Source: Lepraria neglecta (taxonomy: Eukaryota; Ascomycota; Lecanoromycetes; Lecanorales; Stereocaulaceae). Taken from it: DNA of 64,000 nucleotides. Numbering within the stretch: position 1 is the first letter of the stretch; each line of letters begins with the position of its first letter. A program made the position numbers and the translations under genes. This document shows positions 31,030 through 42,515 of this stretch, in pieces. Under the pieces are notes generated by a model, which saw only the letters and a program-made list of their open reading frames with translations, ran no database searches and was not told where the DNA came from. Location: positions 744,001 to 808,000 of the forward strand of contig CM065651.1 in NCBI GenBank assembly GCA_033220425.1, written 5' to 3'.

Positions 31030-34000
31030 TTATGATGCATAAGCAAACTCCACTCCTCGGCATGCAATCCAGAAATCTTTGATCGCGTTATTCGTACCCT
31101 TAGCTCCTCGCAGGCTAGAATCTCCAGTCAGCAAGAGCAGTACCATGAAAATGTGGCGGACTTGCTTCATGATCTTCTGCAACCACACCCTCTTCTCCGT
31201 CGGCCCAACCTTTACGCTCCGAAAACCTTCGCTGTCCAGCGCATTTGCCAGCCATTGTTTGGCTTGCGGCTGCGCGAAGACCAGCTTCTTTAACGGTTCG
31301 GCGAAAATGTCTAATTCGCTGCGAGCTGCTTCTCCGCCTATTTGCTCTGCTAGTATTTGGCACAGCTGAGGTCCATACTGTTGCATCGCCGCCTGGACTA
31401 TCTGGAGGTCCTCGCCCGAGAGCTCATGTTTCTGGACAAAGGATGCCTGTACACGCTTTCAGATGGGTTCCTCGAGTAGAAGGAAGACAATCTTACCCAG
31501 AAGTGTGCGGCTGCTCGCTTCGGCATGAGATCTGGTGCTTTAAGGCACACAAGGGTAGTTTCGAAGAGCTTCTCAATATTTTGGACTCTTATCATGCTGT
31601 GGAGGTAGCGAGGAATCATCTTCTCAGCAAGTTCGATGCCGCTGGAATTGACCTCGGGATCGATTGCACCATTGACTAGCTTTTGGATTAGTATTTCCTA
31701 GCTTCCCATCAGACAACGAATTTTCGCCTTACCCTCCATGGCATGAACAAGGTTAACAACGTGAATCAAGAAAGACGTTGCTGCGTGTCTCATGTTGAAC
31801 TCGGACTCTTGGGAATGTCGATTGAGCATTGCTCCAGCCGTTTCCAGTACGTAGTCCAAGCGCGCGGTCTCCAGTGTGCTGGCCATTACAAGATCCACTG
31901 TGACGCTGGTCGGAAACACGAACAGTCCCGGGATGTTCTCTTTGTAGCCCGGGCGAAGCACTTGGCAACTTGCTTCCACAACATCGCTGTTCCAACTCAT
32001 CTCGCCATACAGCTTTTGAATTGTTCGAATAACTTGAGACTGGAGGGGTGCCCCTTCACCTTCGGTCCAGAATAGAGCTTGAGGGTGCGTGTCTGCATCG
32101 AGGTCAATGGCGACTTCATCTGGTGTTTCCAAAGCCTTTGCCATGCTCGCCAAACATTTCAAAGCACAGGCAGCGCTCGCTTGGTAACCTTTGGCTTGCG
32201 ATGCTTCCAAAAACCTCATGCTACTGGCAACGTCCATCTCCACGAACTGGAATAACAGTGACAAAGGCGCTAGCTTATCTGCTTCTGTAGGCAATGCCTG
32301 AACAATCGCTGCAATAGCTCCGATGACCTTTTCTTTGACATACGCATCAACACTATCCCAGGACAAGAGTACTTCATACTGCTGCAAGAAGGCACCCAGT
32401 TCTGATGTCAAGGATTTCCGGCACGTCGAACACGTTGAGGCTATCGCTCTTGCAGCTACGTTTGCCAGCGCAGACGCTTTCAACGATTCGAAAAGGAAGT
32501 TCAACATTGAAGGTAAATGATCCACATTGCGCTCAAAGAATGTGGCATACCGAGTGATCATCGTCACTGCCGTCTGCCTTGTTTTTGCCGGTATCGAGTT
32601 TGTAGTGTTCGTCATGTCAGCAAATAGTGAGGAACCAAAAAGACGTGATAGGATCTGATCGACCATGTCTTCGTCTGCAACAGAGTCTGAGAGTGCATTG
32701 AGACAGTAGAGTGTAGCTTCCAACTCGAGCCAAGCATGGCTTTGGAGGGACTGGAGAGCAAGATGAGCTAGTTTCCCGAAAACGTCAATTCCCAGCAGCG
32801 TGTAGGATGATTGGAGTATGTCTTCTACATCTCTTCGAAAGTTCTTGAAGCTCGCTTTCGCGTCAGAGTCCCAGGTGATGGCAACCTCGGATGATGGCAT
32901 CCGGATCTTGACCCAGCAAGCCTCAATGACTGCCTCAACACGTTGCCGAGCACTGTCCATCCAAGCTGGCTTTTGTTTTTCTGCAGAGAAAAGAGAGTCA
33001 ATCAAATGCTCAGTGTAGGTCATCCAGAATTCCAGAGCTTCAGCACAGATTTCATCTTCAACTCCCGGGTACCCGTCGCAGCTTAGAAGATCGAGAAGTT
33101 GTAGCACAATCTGATTGAATTGCTGGACGTCCGCCTTTTCTGCTAGATCCTGGACGGCTGCATCTCCGTATGCAAGTAAAAGTCTTGCGAATGACATTAC
33201 CTCCACGTCATAATCCCCCTCTTTCAACCGTGATATAATACCTTGAGCTTTCGGGTTTGTGAGAATCGTAGACAGGGACATGAAGTCCTGTGCATTGAGG
33301 AAGGCAGAAAAATTCGTTAGGACATCGGTGAACAGCTCCACTGTCACACCGTACATGTCATCATTGTACAAAGCGATGATGGCTAGGGGAGTGAGTTGTC
33401 TGAACGGATCCAATTCGATAGCTTTGTCAATCCAAGCACGGTGTGCATACCCTATCCAGTCCTTCTGATGTATTAGCCAACATGTAGACCGTACGCGCCG
33501 TCGGTACTCACATGAAAGCATGATATGCTCTCTTCGAACAAGTTTGAACCCGGCCCAGTCGTTGCTTTCATCGTAAATTGGAGTACGGCCACTGAATCTG
33601 CGATGTTTGAAGATGCTCTCTCGTAGTATTTGTGTCTGCAACCTTTTCGTCAGCAAGTCGAAGCTTCTACCCCAAGAGGTAGGCCCGTACGTTTCCAGAC
33701 CGGGTGCAGAGGCTTTTACCTCCTCAGCAAGGCCTCTTGAAAACCACAGAATGGCCAAAGCGGAAGAGAGACTCAGATTAGGCAAGATTGAGGAGATCGG
33801 AGGCGCTTGATCCAAGATATTGCTTGGTACCACGTCTCCTTCATTCAAGCACAGCACCAGGTGCCTTATGGGCTGCTTCCAGATACTAGACGGCCGTAGG
33901 TAGTAGGAAATTAATGCGGTACACAGCTTTCGAATGACCATCTTGGGTGCGCCGCCATTGACAAGTCTCAGGAGCCACTGAATGAGAGTATTCAAGAGTA

Positions 34001-34390
34001 GAGGAGCATCTTCTTCACTCAAAGAGTCCCTAGGCGGTCAGTAAGCCCTTGTAAAGTACGCAAGAACAGCATATGATGATTACCAGTCCTTATTGATCTT
34101 CATGAGGAAGGTCAAGGCGCCAAAGAAGCGGACGTTGTTATCAGTGCTCCGCAGAAGTGCATCCGCAAGTTGCCAGCCTTCTTGCGATCTTTGAATCTTC
34201 TGTAGCGCATCTTGTATTCTGGTGATCTCCTGTGGCGATCCTGGTAGATATAATCTCTGGACGAGCTGAGCCGTATCCAACCTGTCAGTATTTGAAAAGC
34301 CTTAGGCAACAAGGTCCATCACACCTTTTCTACTTCCTCTAGACTGTGGAGCTCAATTGGCGCATCGCCGTTGGAGTTAGCTGAGACCAT
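31030..34390 (-). CDS. Importin-beta family karyopherin (Kap122/Pdr6, importin-13-like)
   Basis: Five exons on the minus strand: 34390-34323, 34281-34084, 34029-31733, 31675-31497, 31446-31030 (1,053 codons, 1,052 aa). The N-terminus has the importin-beta-like opening VQRLYLPGSPQEITRIQDAL, then GWQLADALLRSTDNNVRFFG and ALTFLMKINKDW. Long helical HEAT-type repeats fill the rest. The end (NNAIKDFWIACRGVEFAYAS) is that of fungal Kap122-like proteins. The family carries cargo through nuclear pores under RanGTP control. Length and termini favour Kap122/Pdr6 over Mtr10, but this rests on resemblance only. The first intron uses a GTGATG donor, needed to keep frame. An intron-like 47-nt stretch (33465-33511) must be retained. 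Confidence 0.85.
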
Positions 34391-34835
34391 GGCGTTAAGC
34401 CGCACATGTATCTTTTGAGATGGTTATGGAGGACGCAAAGACTTTATACAGATACATCCATGTTGTATGTTAAACATACAGACGTAGGGTAGCTGCCCTC
34501 AGAATGTCGTTGGTAGCACAAAGAAAATCACCATGAATCTGAGCTGCGGTATTCCGCGACGTTTAATGCTCCTCCATCACATCATCAGCGTATAGAAGGG
34601 CAATTGCGAACTACTGAGACATGCACGTGACCAGCTCAGGTCGATAGATTTTGATACAGCGATCAATTTGGGTTAGCGCTGAGAGCTAGCCTCTAAAAGA
34701 GATATCGGTTGGAGGATGGTCAGGCTGTGATAGGGCTAGTCGAGCCAAAACCCTATCCGAGATAACAAACGTCTACATCAGATAACGCCGTGCACTTCTC
34801 CCAATTGCACCTCCCAACCGACCTCTCATTCCAAG
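34391..34835. promoter_or_regulatory. Shared divergent promoter region of the karyopherin and NTA1 genes
   Basis: This 445-bp gap lies between two diverging genes. No specific motif is claimed. Confidence 0.55.
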
Positions 34836-35842
34836 ATGCGTATAGCCTGCCTACAGTTCAATCCCTCACTAGGCAAGCCCACCGAGAACATAGCCCGCGC
34901 CAATGCCCTCCTAGAAACCTCCCCTCCCAAAAACCTCGACTTGCTCGTCCTTCCCGAGCTCGCATTCTCCGGTCAACTTTCCCTCCTAAAGTGTAATATC
35001 AAGCTTAACTTACTAACATCCATGTAGGCTATAACCACCCTTCCCTCCCCTCTATCCTTCCCTACCTCGAGCCCACCGCCGCCGGCCCCTCTACCGAATG
35101 GGCCAAAACAACCGCCGCCCTTTACAATTGCATCGTAACCGTCGGCTATCCCGAGATCTACTCTCCACCACCTACTCGCTCTGAAAGCTGCACCAGCCAA
35201 TTGACTGCCTACAACTCCCTCGTCACCGTCTCCCCCTCGGGCGAAACACTAGCGCACTACCGCAAGACACACCTATACTACACGGACGAGACATGGGCTC
35301 AAGAGTCCCCAGAAGGGTGGCTGAGCACAGCTCTGAAATTTGGGCTGAATACAAAGCCGGAGAAGGTGGTGAAAGCGAGCTTCGGGATTTGTATGGATTT
35401 GAATCCCCACAAATTCGTAGCGCCGTGGGGGGAATATGAGCTGTCTAGGCATGCGTTGGAGCAGAGGGCGGAGATTTTGGTGTTGAGTATGGCATGGTTG
35501 ACTAGGCTGAGTAAAGAAGCCATTGCTGAGAAGGAGGAGCAGCCGGATTTGGATACGCTGGGCTACTGGATTGAGAGGTTGAAGCCCCTTGTGGAGGGTG
35601 AGAAGGAGGTGCTTGTTGTTTGTGCGAACAGGTGTGGAGAGGAGCCGGGGAAGAACCCGTTAGGCGCAGAAGAGGGGGTGAGATATGCGGGGAGTAGTTG
35701 GGTAGGCAAGGTGGGGAAGGGGCAAGTGAGGATCTGGGAGATCGTTGGGAGGGCAGAGGAAAGCCTTTGCGTTGCGGATACGGAGGAGAAGCCGAAGTGG
35801 GTGTTGCGGATGAAATCGGGGAATGGGGAGAATGGGGGATGA
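34836..35842 (+). CDS. NTA1: Protein N-terminal amidase (Nta1)
   Basis: Two exons, 34836-34971 and 35028-35842 (317 codons, 316 aa). The donor is GTCAAC, which is unusual, but the 56-bp intron has a good branch site (ACTAAC) and TGTAG acceptor and restores FSGYNHPSL. The nitrilase-superfamily triad is visible: Glu in LVLPELAFSG, Lys in HYRKTHLYY and Cys in FGICMDLNPH. Nta1 deamidates N-terminal Asn and Gln of proteins to Asp and Glu, feeding them into the Arg/N-degron pathway. The protein is shorter than yeast Nta1 (about 457 aa), as is common in filamentous fungi. It is cytosolic or mitochondrial by family; no targeting signal is obvious. Confidence 0.9.
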
Positions 35843-35907
35843 GAGAGGTGCGTTGACATAAGTGATGCAACTTCAATGGGTTACGACCCAACATACTGAC
35901 AGGTCAT

Positions 35908-36165
35908 GCGCTCGAAGTCTTGTCGAGTACGTAAATATCCTAGGTGGCGGCCTGGCAAAGTGGCAGATACTCCGCTCCAAGGATTGTCGAATACGCAGAT
36001 GTCCTGGTCAGCAGCCTGTCAAATTGGCAGATACTGTGCTTAAAGACCCGTCGAACAAGCAAATACCACGCTCGAAGGTCTGTAGATTGAGTAAAACCTG
36101 CGCTCAAGAGCGCCTCGAATGTGCAGACATCTGGTCGGTGGCCCAACAAACAAGGAATGAAAATG
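35908..36165. repeat. Diverged 64-bp tandem array, about four copies
   Basis: The words GCGCTCGAAG/CCGCTCCAAG, TTGTCGARTACG and GGCAGATACT recur at 35908, 35972 and 36036 (64-bp steps), with a further degraded copy near 36099. A half-unit near 36067 suggests a shorter ancestral unit of about 32 bp. It lies in the convergent gap after NTA1. Confidence 0.7.
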
Positions 36166-37129
36166 CTCAAGCTCTGCACACAACGGGGATCTTGACCGGC
36201 GAAGGAACTTTACAATGGGAGATTATAACGGATGCTAGCCCATCTTGAATGTGTCTGTCTGGGACTCGGCCTGCGGCTTCCCTGTAGGTCTCTCGCGGAT
36301 GACAAAAAAAACGCCAAAGTTGCGGCACTGCACCGTAATTTTGGCAAATCCATAGGCTGTCTTCTGAGTTAGAGACCACATATTCATCTCTTTTCCATTT
36401 GAGGACAGGAAATTCTCGGCCCAAATTGTCAAACGACTCTAGCAGATTTCTAGCAGGCGGAGTTCTCAATCCCAACATGTTAGCTTTTGCAAGGGGCCTC
36501 GGCCCCGGTTTTCAGTACAGTTGTGAGCGGTGACTAGATGTTTTGACACTCTTCGCCATCTACACAAGGGGGCGCGCTAACCGCTGTGCTTCAAATCTAC
36601 CACGTTACAATACAAAAATCTGGGTTATGAAGCGATTGGAGCTCTCCAATATGTGTGATCTCCAACAGAAAACGAACACCGCCAAGTATGGGAGCTCGCT
36701 ACTTATCAGGATGCTCCTTTCCAACCCCCGGTAGGTCTTTACGTACCAGCCGATACCCTGCAAGTGAAAGAGTTAAAAGACTCATCATATTGACCTTAAT
36801 CTACATCTACGGCTATTCCGGAATTTGGATTAATATGGCGGATCAGGTAAAGGAGAGAAGGGGCGTTAATGGCAGTCAACCTATGGAATAGGTAGTTCTC
36901 GGAGTTAGTAACCTTTCGAAACCTGAAGTAATACAGGCATTCAACCGGACATAATGATGCCTTTGCACATGCATTGCCAGTGCATTCGCGAATTCGATTG
37001 AGGCTTGAGGTGTCCCAATGACAAAAGGGCAAGGCAAAGCATGATTGAAGTGTACTATTCACTTGGCTAACAGCCCAGTGTCTGTCCAGGTTTTGTACTT
37101 CAATCACCATAACGGATCGCATGTAGTAA
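36166..37129. other. NTA1-SAC3 convergent gap, middle part
   Basis: No supported gene. Short ORFs occur on both strands without recognisable domains. Confidence 0.5.
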
Positions 37130-37690
37130 CTAATACCAACCCATCAACACCTTGATTCCAGCTTTAATCACACTGTTAAAGCACACATAATAGCTCAAAT
37201 TAAGTCACTGAAGCCACGATTTCGACTTTTACCACCATGGGATCGTCAGATACTAGCTCAGATCAAATCATCCAACCCCTTTAATCAATACTTTGATTAC
37301 GCTGAGAAACACACATAGTAGCTCACATCAAGCCGCCAATGCTTAGATTTCGAGATAAATTCCCATTAGAACACACACAGGGTAGCTTGGATCAACCTCT
37401 TCAAAGCTCAATTACGAAATTCAACCGCTGCTAGAAACCGTCCATAGCAGTTCGAGGCATGTACACACCAACTCCATCTTCAAACTTAATCAGAAACGTA
37501 CTTACAAGCTCAACCCAAACCACTGACATTCCATTCCTAGCTTCAACTCTAGTTGAAACACACGCAACAGCCCAATGCAAGCCGTTGACAATCAAATATC
37601 AACTTCAATCATCATGGAATCACATACTTAGTAGCTCACTTCAAGCACTGGAGACATAGTAGCTCAGCTCAAGTCTCAAAGTCATGTGTC
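37130..37690. repeat. Cryptic satellite with about 62-bp period, 8-9 degenerate copies
   Basis: A core resembling CACACATAGTAGCTCACATC followed by AAGCC recurs near 37183, 37249, 37312, 37374, 37498, 37557, 37620 and 37651. Spacing is mostly 57-66 bp, with one faint copy near 37441 and a closer last one. The strand is purine-poor throughout. Copies are strongly diverged, so the array is old. It sits beyond the 3' end of SAC3. Confidence 0.65.
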
Positions 37691-37855
37691 CTGTATTCTC
37701 CATCTGAAAATTTCTCAGAGTATGGTCCAATCAAGAAACAACGATATTTACATGAATTTCTCGACTTGTGTACAAAGCTTCCCAACGCCATCGCTATGCA
37801 AGAACACCAGGCATATGCAGCGCGCATGTGGCTTCCCTTTCCCCTCTTTTAAGAA

Positions 37856-40800
37856 TTAGAGCTCTATCGCATCCTCCACGCTCGCCCCCGTCCTCTGCTC
37901 AGACTCTTGCCTTCTGCCTCCACTCATTGTTTGCATGTCAAACTGGCCATTGACCTGGCCGTGCATTCCAAATTGACTGTTCATCTGCCGTTGTGCCCCC
38001 AACTGGCCATTCATGTGCCCCTGTGCACCCAAAGCCGCAAAACCCATCCTTGGCGGGCCCATTGGCTGACTGGGCTGAAACCGTGGACCTGGCAGCGGCG
38101 TCGGCGTCATCGCCTCCATGTCTTTCCCCTTCCCCTTTCCATACAAGCTCGTTCCCATGCCCTCGCCATCCCAAAAGCCCTTTGGCAGCAAGGCCTTATC
38201 GCCCATAGCGCGTAACCTGACTTCGGTCCTTGATGGCGTATGGCCCCTTTCCTGGATCTCCCGAAGTCTGCGCTGTGCTGGTGTTTCATTGTCCGCCGAT
38301 GAAGCATTTGTCTGAGGCGTCGCGGTACGGTCCATACTCTGGCGTTCGATGCTTTGACGCTCGGATTGCATCCATTGCTCTGATTCGGCCAAGGCTTCAC
38401 GGACGGAGCGTAGTGAAGCAAAAAGGGCGTCATCGTCATCAGCTGGCATGAATAGGGTGCTTGGTTTTTGTGTAGGCGTTTGAGCCGCAGGTGTTTCGGT
38501 GGCATTACTGGACGGTGGAGGTTGTGGTGACGACTTGATTGCTTTGCTGGCTCCATTCACATCTACCTCATTGCGAGTCCGCTTCTTCGTCACCGGTACC
38601 ACTGGCGTATCTGGATCGATTCCCAGTGCTTTTAGTCGGAAGTAGTCTGTCCGCGTAGTATCCGACTTGGTGTTTGGAGCTAGACGTCTTGCTTGCTTCA
38701 TGAGGACCTCATGGAACATTGACCCTTCAGGAATCTTTGATGTGTCCACTCTAGATTTGTGGACAGGGCGCGAGACCCGATAGGGAGGAGCAGACATTGA
38801 ATTCCCGAGAGTCTGAGAGCGGCGATAGTTGATCTTAGTTGGTCTGGGTAGTATTTCGTCGGCGCTTGGAATTGCGTCGTCTCGCTTACGTTTTGTACCG
38901 GCTACGGTATCTGAGGGTACTTGTTCGGGGCCGAAATCAGCAGGCAGGCTTTGCCGCTTACGAGGTGGCTCTGAGGGTGGTGGCATCAATTTTGCTGGGC
39001 TCTCCTGTCTCAACAACGACCTTGCAAGGCCTTCTGCGGCCAGAGAAGTTCTGGTATCCAATGGTCTCTTAGGTGAGCTCCTTGCTGATTGCTGAATCGA
39101 CATGGCGAAGTTCCGTCTCCTTTCTCTGCCTTTGCGTATCAAACCAATATTCCAAGCATTAACCCTCCACTTCCTAAAGTACTTCTTGCTCAATAAGATA
39201 GCACGACACTCCCCTACTGCAAATCAGCAACGGCTCATCGCCCCAAGCTTTGGTAGATGAAGACTGACTTGCTTCCTCCCAAGACCACTCATCCTCCAAC
39301 TGAGCTAATGATGAGGTGATTATAGGGCCAACAACGTGTTCAATGAATTGTTGTAGCAGTCCACGGTCTTCCCGCATCACGGCATCAGAAAGCTTGTCTA
39401 ACGCTGCTCGTCGAGGATCTAATTGCGAATTAGTGGAGGGGAATGGGTCTTGTCGAGACTGGGCAGGGGCAGGCCCAACAGCTGCCGAGCCTGATAGTGT
39501 CGATAGATTCGAAGAAAAAGGCCTTTGGGGCTCTCGCTGTGCTTCTGGCTGAGCCAGAGTTGTTGAGGGGAACAATAGCGGCTTTGACGAGGTCGAATCA
39601 GTTGTTGGTTGAATTAAATCATTTGCGCGCTTGGTCTCCGGGAAGAGTGAAAAGGGTGTCGAGATTGATGGAGGTTGGGGCGTGGATGAGGATGGGGTTG
39701 TATTAGTATCTAGATTAGGGAAGAATGAAAAGGGTTTAGAAGAGTCGTTCGGAGGAGGGGCAAAAGGCTCTGTTGGTTTGGCTGGGTGTGGAAATAAAGT
39801 TGAAGTCGTACTATTGGGCATCGAGGGAGTGGTAAAGACGAACGGTGTGGCTTTTGCGTCCTTTGGTTGTGAGGAGGCATTATCTGTGGCTTTACCTTTC
39901 GAATCCTGATATAGGCTGAGATGAGGAACTTGATTGTTCTCATCACTTGATTTCGTCGTACCAAGGCCAAACAGAGGCGATGTAGCGAAAGACACTTTTG
40001 CTGGAGCCGAGGGGTTCGAGGACTGATCAAAGACACTCTTGGGTTTCAAAGACTCAGTAATGGCCGGAAAGGTTGATGGTGGGCCAGAGGGAGCCTTTGC
40101 TGGCTCCGCAGGCTTAGCAGCTGGGAAAGATTTTGATGGCTGACCAATGACACTCTTCTTGACTCCTGCTGAGTGACCGAATGGAGAGGCTTTGTTGCTA
40201 TTGTCAGTAACTTCTAGTTTGGCGGAGGCTGGGAGGAAATTGAATTTTGGCGGATCTTTGGAGTCTGAAGGGACGGGGGAGTCTTTGGTTTCTTGCTCCT
40301 TTGCCTTGTTCGCTGCCGCGTGAAAATCGAACTTTGGAGGGTCTTTATTACCAAATTGACCATAAGGGGACGAAGTTGTCGGTTTCGAGCTGAAGTCGAA
40401 AAGGGACGTTGCGTTGGGCTGAGACGGCTTCGACGAGGGAGCAGAGCTCGGTAGTCCGAAGGTCGTAGCCCCTTGAAAAGGACCCGGCTTTGAGGTATTT
40501 CCAAGAGGACTTGGAGCAAAAGGGTTGAAAGGTGTGGCTGCGGGATTCATTTTAGGAACATCGCCATTGACGACGGCTTTCTTCTGCGGACTTGCTGACC
40601 TCGAGCGCGACTGTTTTCCTTCGTCATCAGAGGAGCCATCGACGAAGAGTGATTCGCTGTTCGCTACAGAAACTGATTCGGCGTCCGAGGAGTCGTTTAC
40701 AAGGCCTTGGGCTTGGGCTTGACTTGCACTCATTCCATTGATGACCGCTGGAAGAGTGCGGCCAAGTCGTTTGTCCTCTACCAAGTGTCGCGAAAAGATT

Positions 40801-42515
40801 TGCTTTCGGCGTGGATTTTGATCTATAGGACGTTTGCAAGCATCGAGTGTATCTGGATCGTGACAACTAACCTGTGAGATTCCCGGTCATGACGGATCCA
40901 AGGTCAATAAAAGCTTCCCCGTTCTCGTTCTCCGATATCTCGAACTCATGCTCTTCACAGAATGCCTCTGTTTGTTCTTCCGTATCAAACCCAAGCGCTG
41001 GTGTCAAATCCCTCAGAGTCCAGTCTTCCATCTTTGTAGGTCCTCCTCTTTTCCCCTTGTATGCCTTCCAAATGGCTTCCAGGGCTGTTCTCCGTACCAG
41101 ATTGAAGTAGATCTCTGCTACACATGCCATTAAGTAGGAGACAGCGTGTGATTGGACCAGGTTCCAGAAGCCTCTAGTGTTTGCCTGTGCCGTCAAGAAT
41201 TGGGTCTTGGGCCGTAGAGGCCCCTGATCGTCTGCGGTATTTCCAGCTGCAGCGTACAGCTTGAATGCAGTCTGTACTCGTGGATCTTTCAGTATCGGTC
41301 TTGGCCAGCTTTGAGCACGATCCTCAAGGTCTGGTCGTAAATCCTGGATCTCAAAGACTATACAATACGCACGGAATTCCGCCTCGTTGGGTGAAGTAAG
41401 CTTATGCCGGCTGTCATCGTAGTAGTACATTAGGGAAAGGAGGGTATTGTTCAGCTGCTCTCGTTCTTGATGGGCGTCGAACTCGCCCTTTTCTGATTGA
41501 AGCCGCGAGAGCTGGTGCAAAGACAGGATATGGAAGCGCGCGATACGCTCAAAGCAGTCGATTGCAATTTTGAGATCCTCCGTTCTTGTGACTTGCTGGA
41601 TAGAGAAATCATTTCGAATGCCTCGTGTTCGGTCCCAAACGAATTTATGCACAGTTGCCAATGGTTGTGGTCCGCCCACGACATCGTTGAAAAGATAATT
41701 GAGCGTTTGCTGCAGCACTGCTGGAGGCCTAATATCTGACGGGAGTTGCTCGTCGTAGCCAGCGGCAGATCTTCGAAAGCGCTTAACCATGAGCTGCTCG
41801 CAGGGCACCTTGATATCCGAGTCCGACGTTGATGGTATCTGACCAGAACCATCAGCTTCGTCCTTCTGACCCCATGCTTTCATATCCATTGTTGTTACCT
41901 TCTCACTCCCATCAACCATGAGCTGTACAATACGCTCCAGCCTCTCGAATTCAGGGCACATCTCTTGGCATGTCCCGACAGGTGTGATTGCATTGGCCAA
42001 TGAGGTTGGCTTGTCCGGGTCTGCCAGGAATCCGTCCTTGATAGCATCCTTCCTTTCTCTTTCTCGGTTTTGCTTAAGCTATTGGAACGAAGGAAGGCAA
42101 GATGTCACTATGTGTATCTTCCAGTCAGTAGACAAGGGGAGGAAGCTCATACCGTTTGAAAGAGATCTAGCATGCGCTGCTTGTAGGTTCGACTGTCCAC
42201 TGTCGCTGGGTTCCGCCAGCTCTCCAGCCGCGGGTCCGCTACCTTGCCCGCATGACTCTGAATAGCTGAGGTGAGTGGGCCGTGTGGGCGAGGCTTCCTC
42301 CTTGAGTTGTTGTGATGATGGCCTTGGTTTGGAGGGGGTTTGAGGTGCCGGGAGTCGCTGCCCCTCGTCGCGTTATATGGCGAAGTTCGCCGCAATGCTG
42401 ACCTCTCTCCTCCTGGCGCCCCGGCAGTTCTAGGATCTCTTGACTTAACGCCTCCTCGAGGAGTCCCCCGTCCTCTGCTATTGGTACTCGCCCGTGGCCC
42501 TTGAAGCGCTGACAT
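37856..42515 (-). CDS. SAC3: SAC3/GANP family protein, TREX-2 mRNA export scaffold
   Basis: Four exons: 42515-42153, 42078-40872, 40822-39269, 39216-37856 (1,495 codons, 1,494 aa). The start taken is MSALQGPRASTNSRGRG; an upstream exon cannot be excluded. The head is Arg/Gly-rich. The SAC3/GANP helical domain lies in exon 2: TPVGTCQEMCPEFERLERIV, LMVKRFRRSAAGYDEQLPSD, IRPPAVLQQTLNYLFNDVV. Exon 3 is a long disordered region with scattered FG-like motifs. The exon 3/4 junction restores RAILLSKKYFRKWRVNAW, the conserved helix after the Sus1/Cdc31-binding part. Sac3 scaffolds Thp1, Sem1, Sus1 and Cdc31 at the nuclear pore and couples transcription to mRNA export. The 52-bp third intron (donor GTCAGT) is well supported by the frame change. 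Confidence 0.93.

Noticed and set aside
34979-35020. Alternative NTA1 donor at GTAATA
   Set aside because: Would give a 35-nt intron, too short for these fungi, and would insert residues into the conserved FSGYNHP motif.
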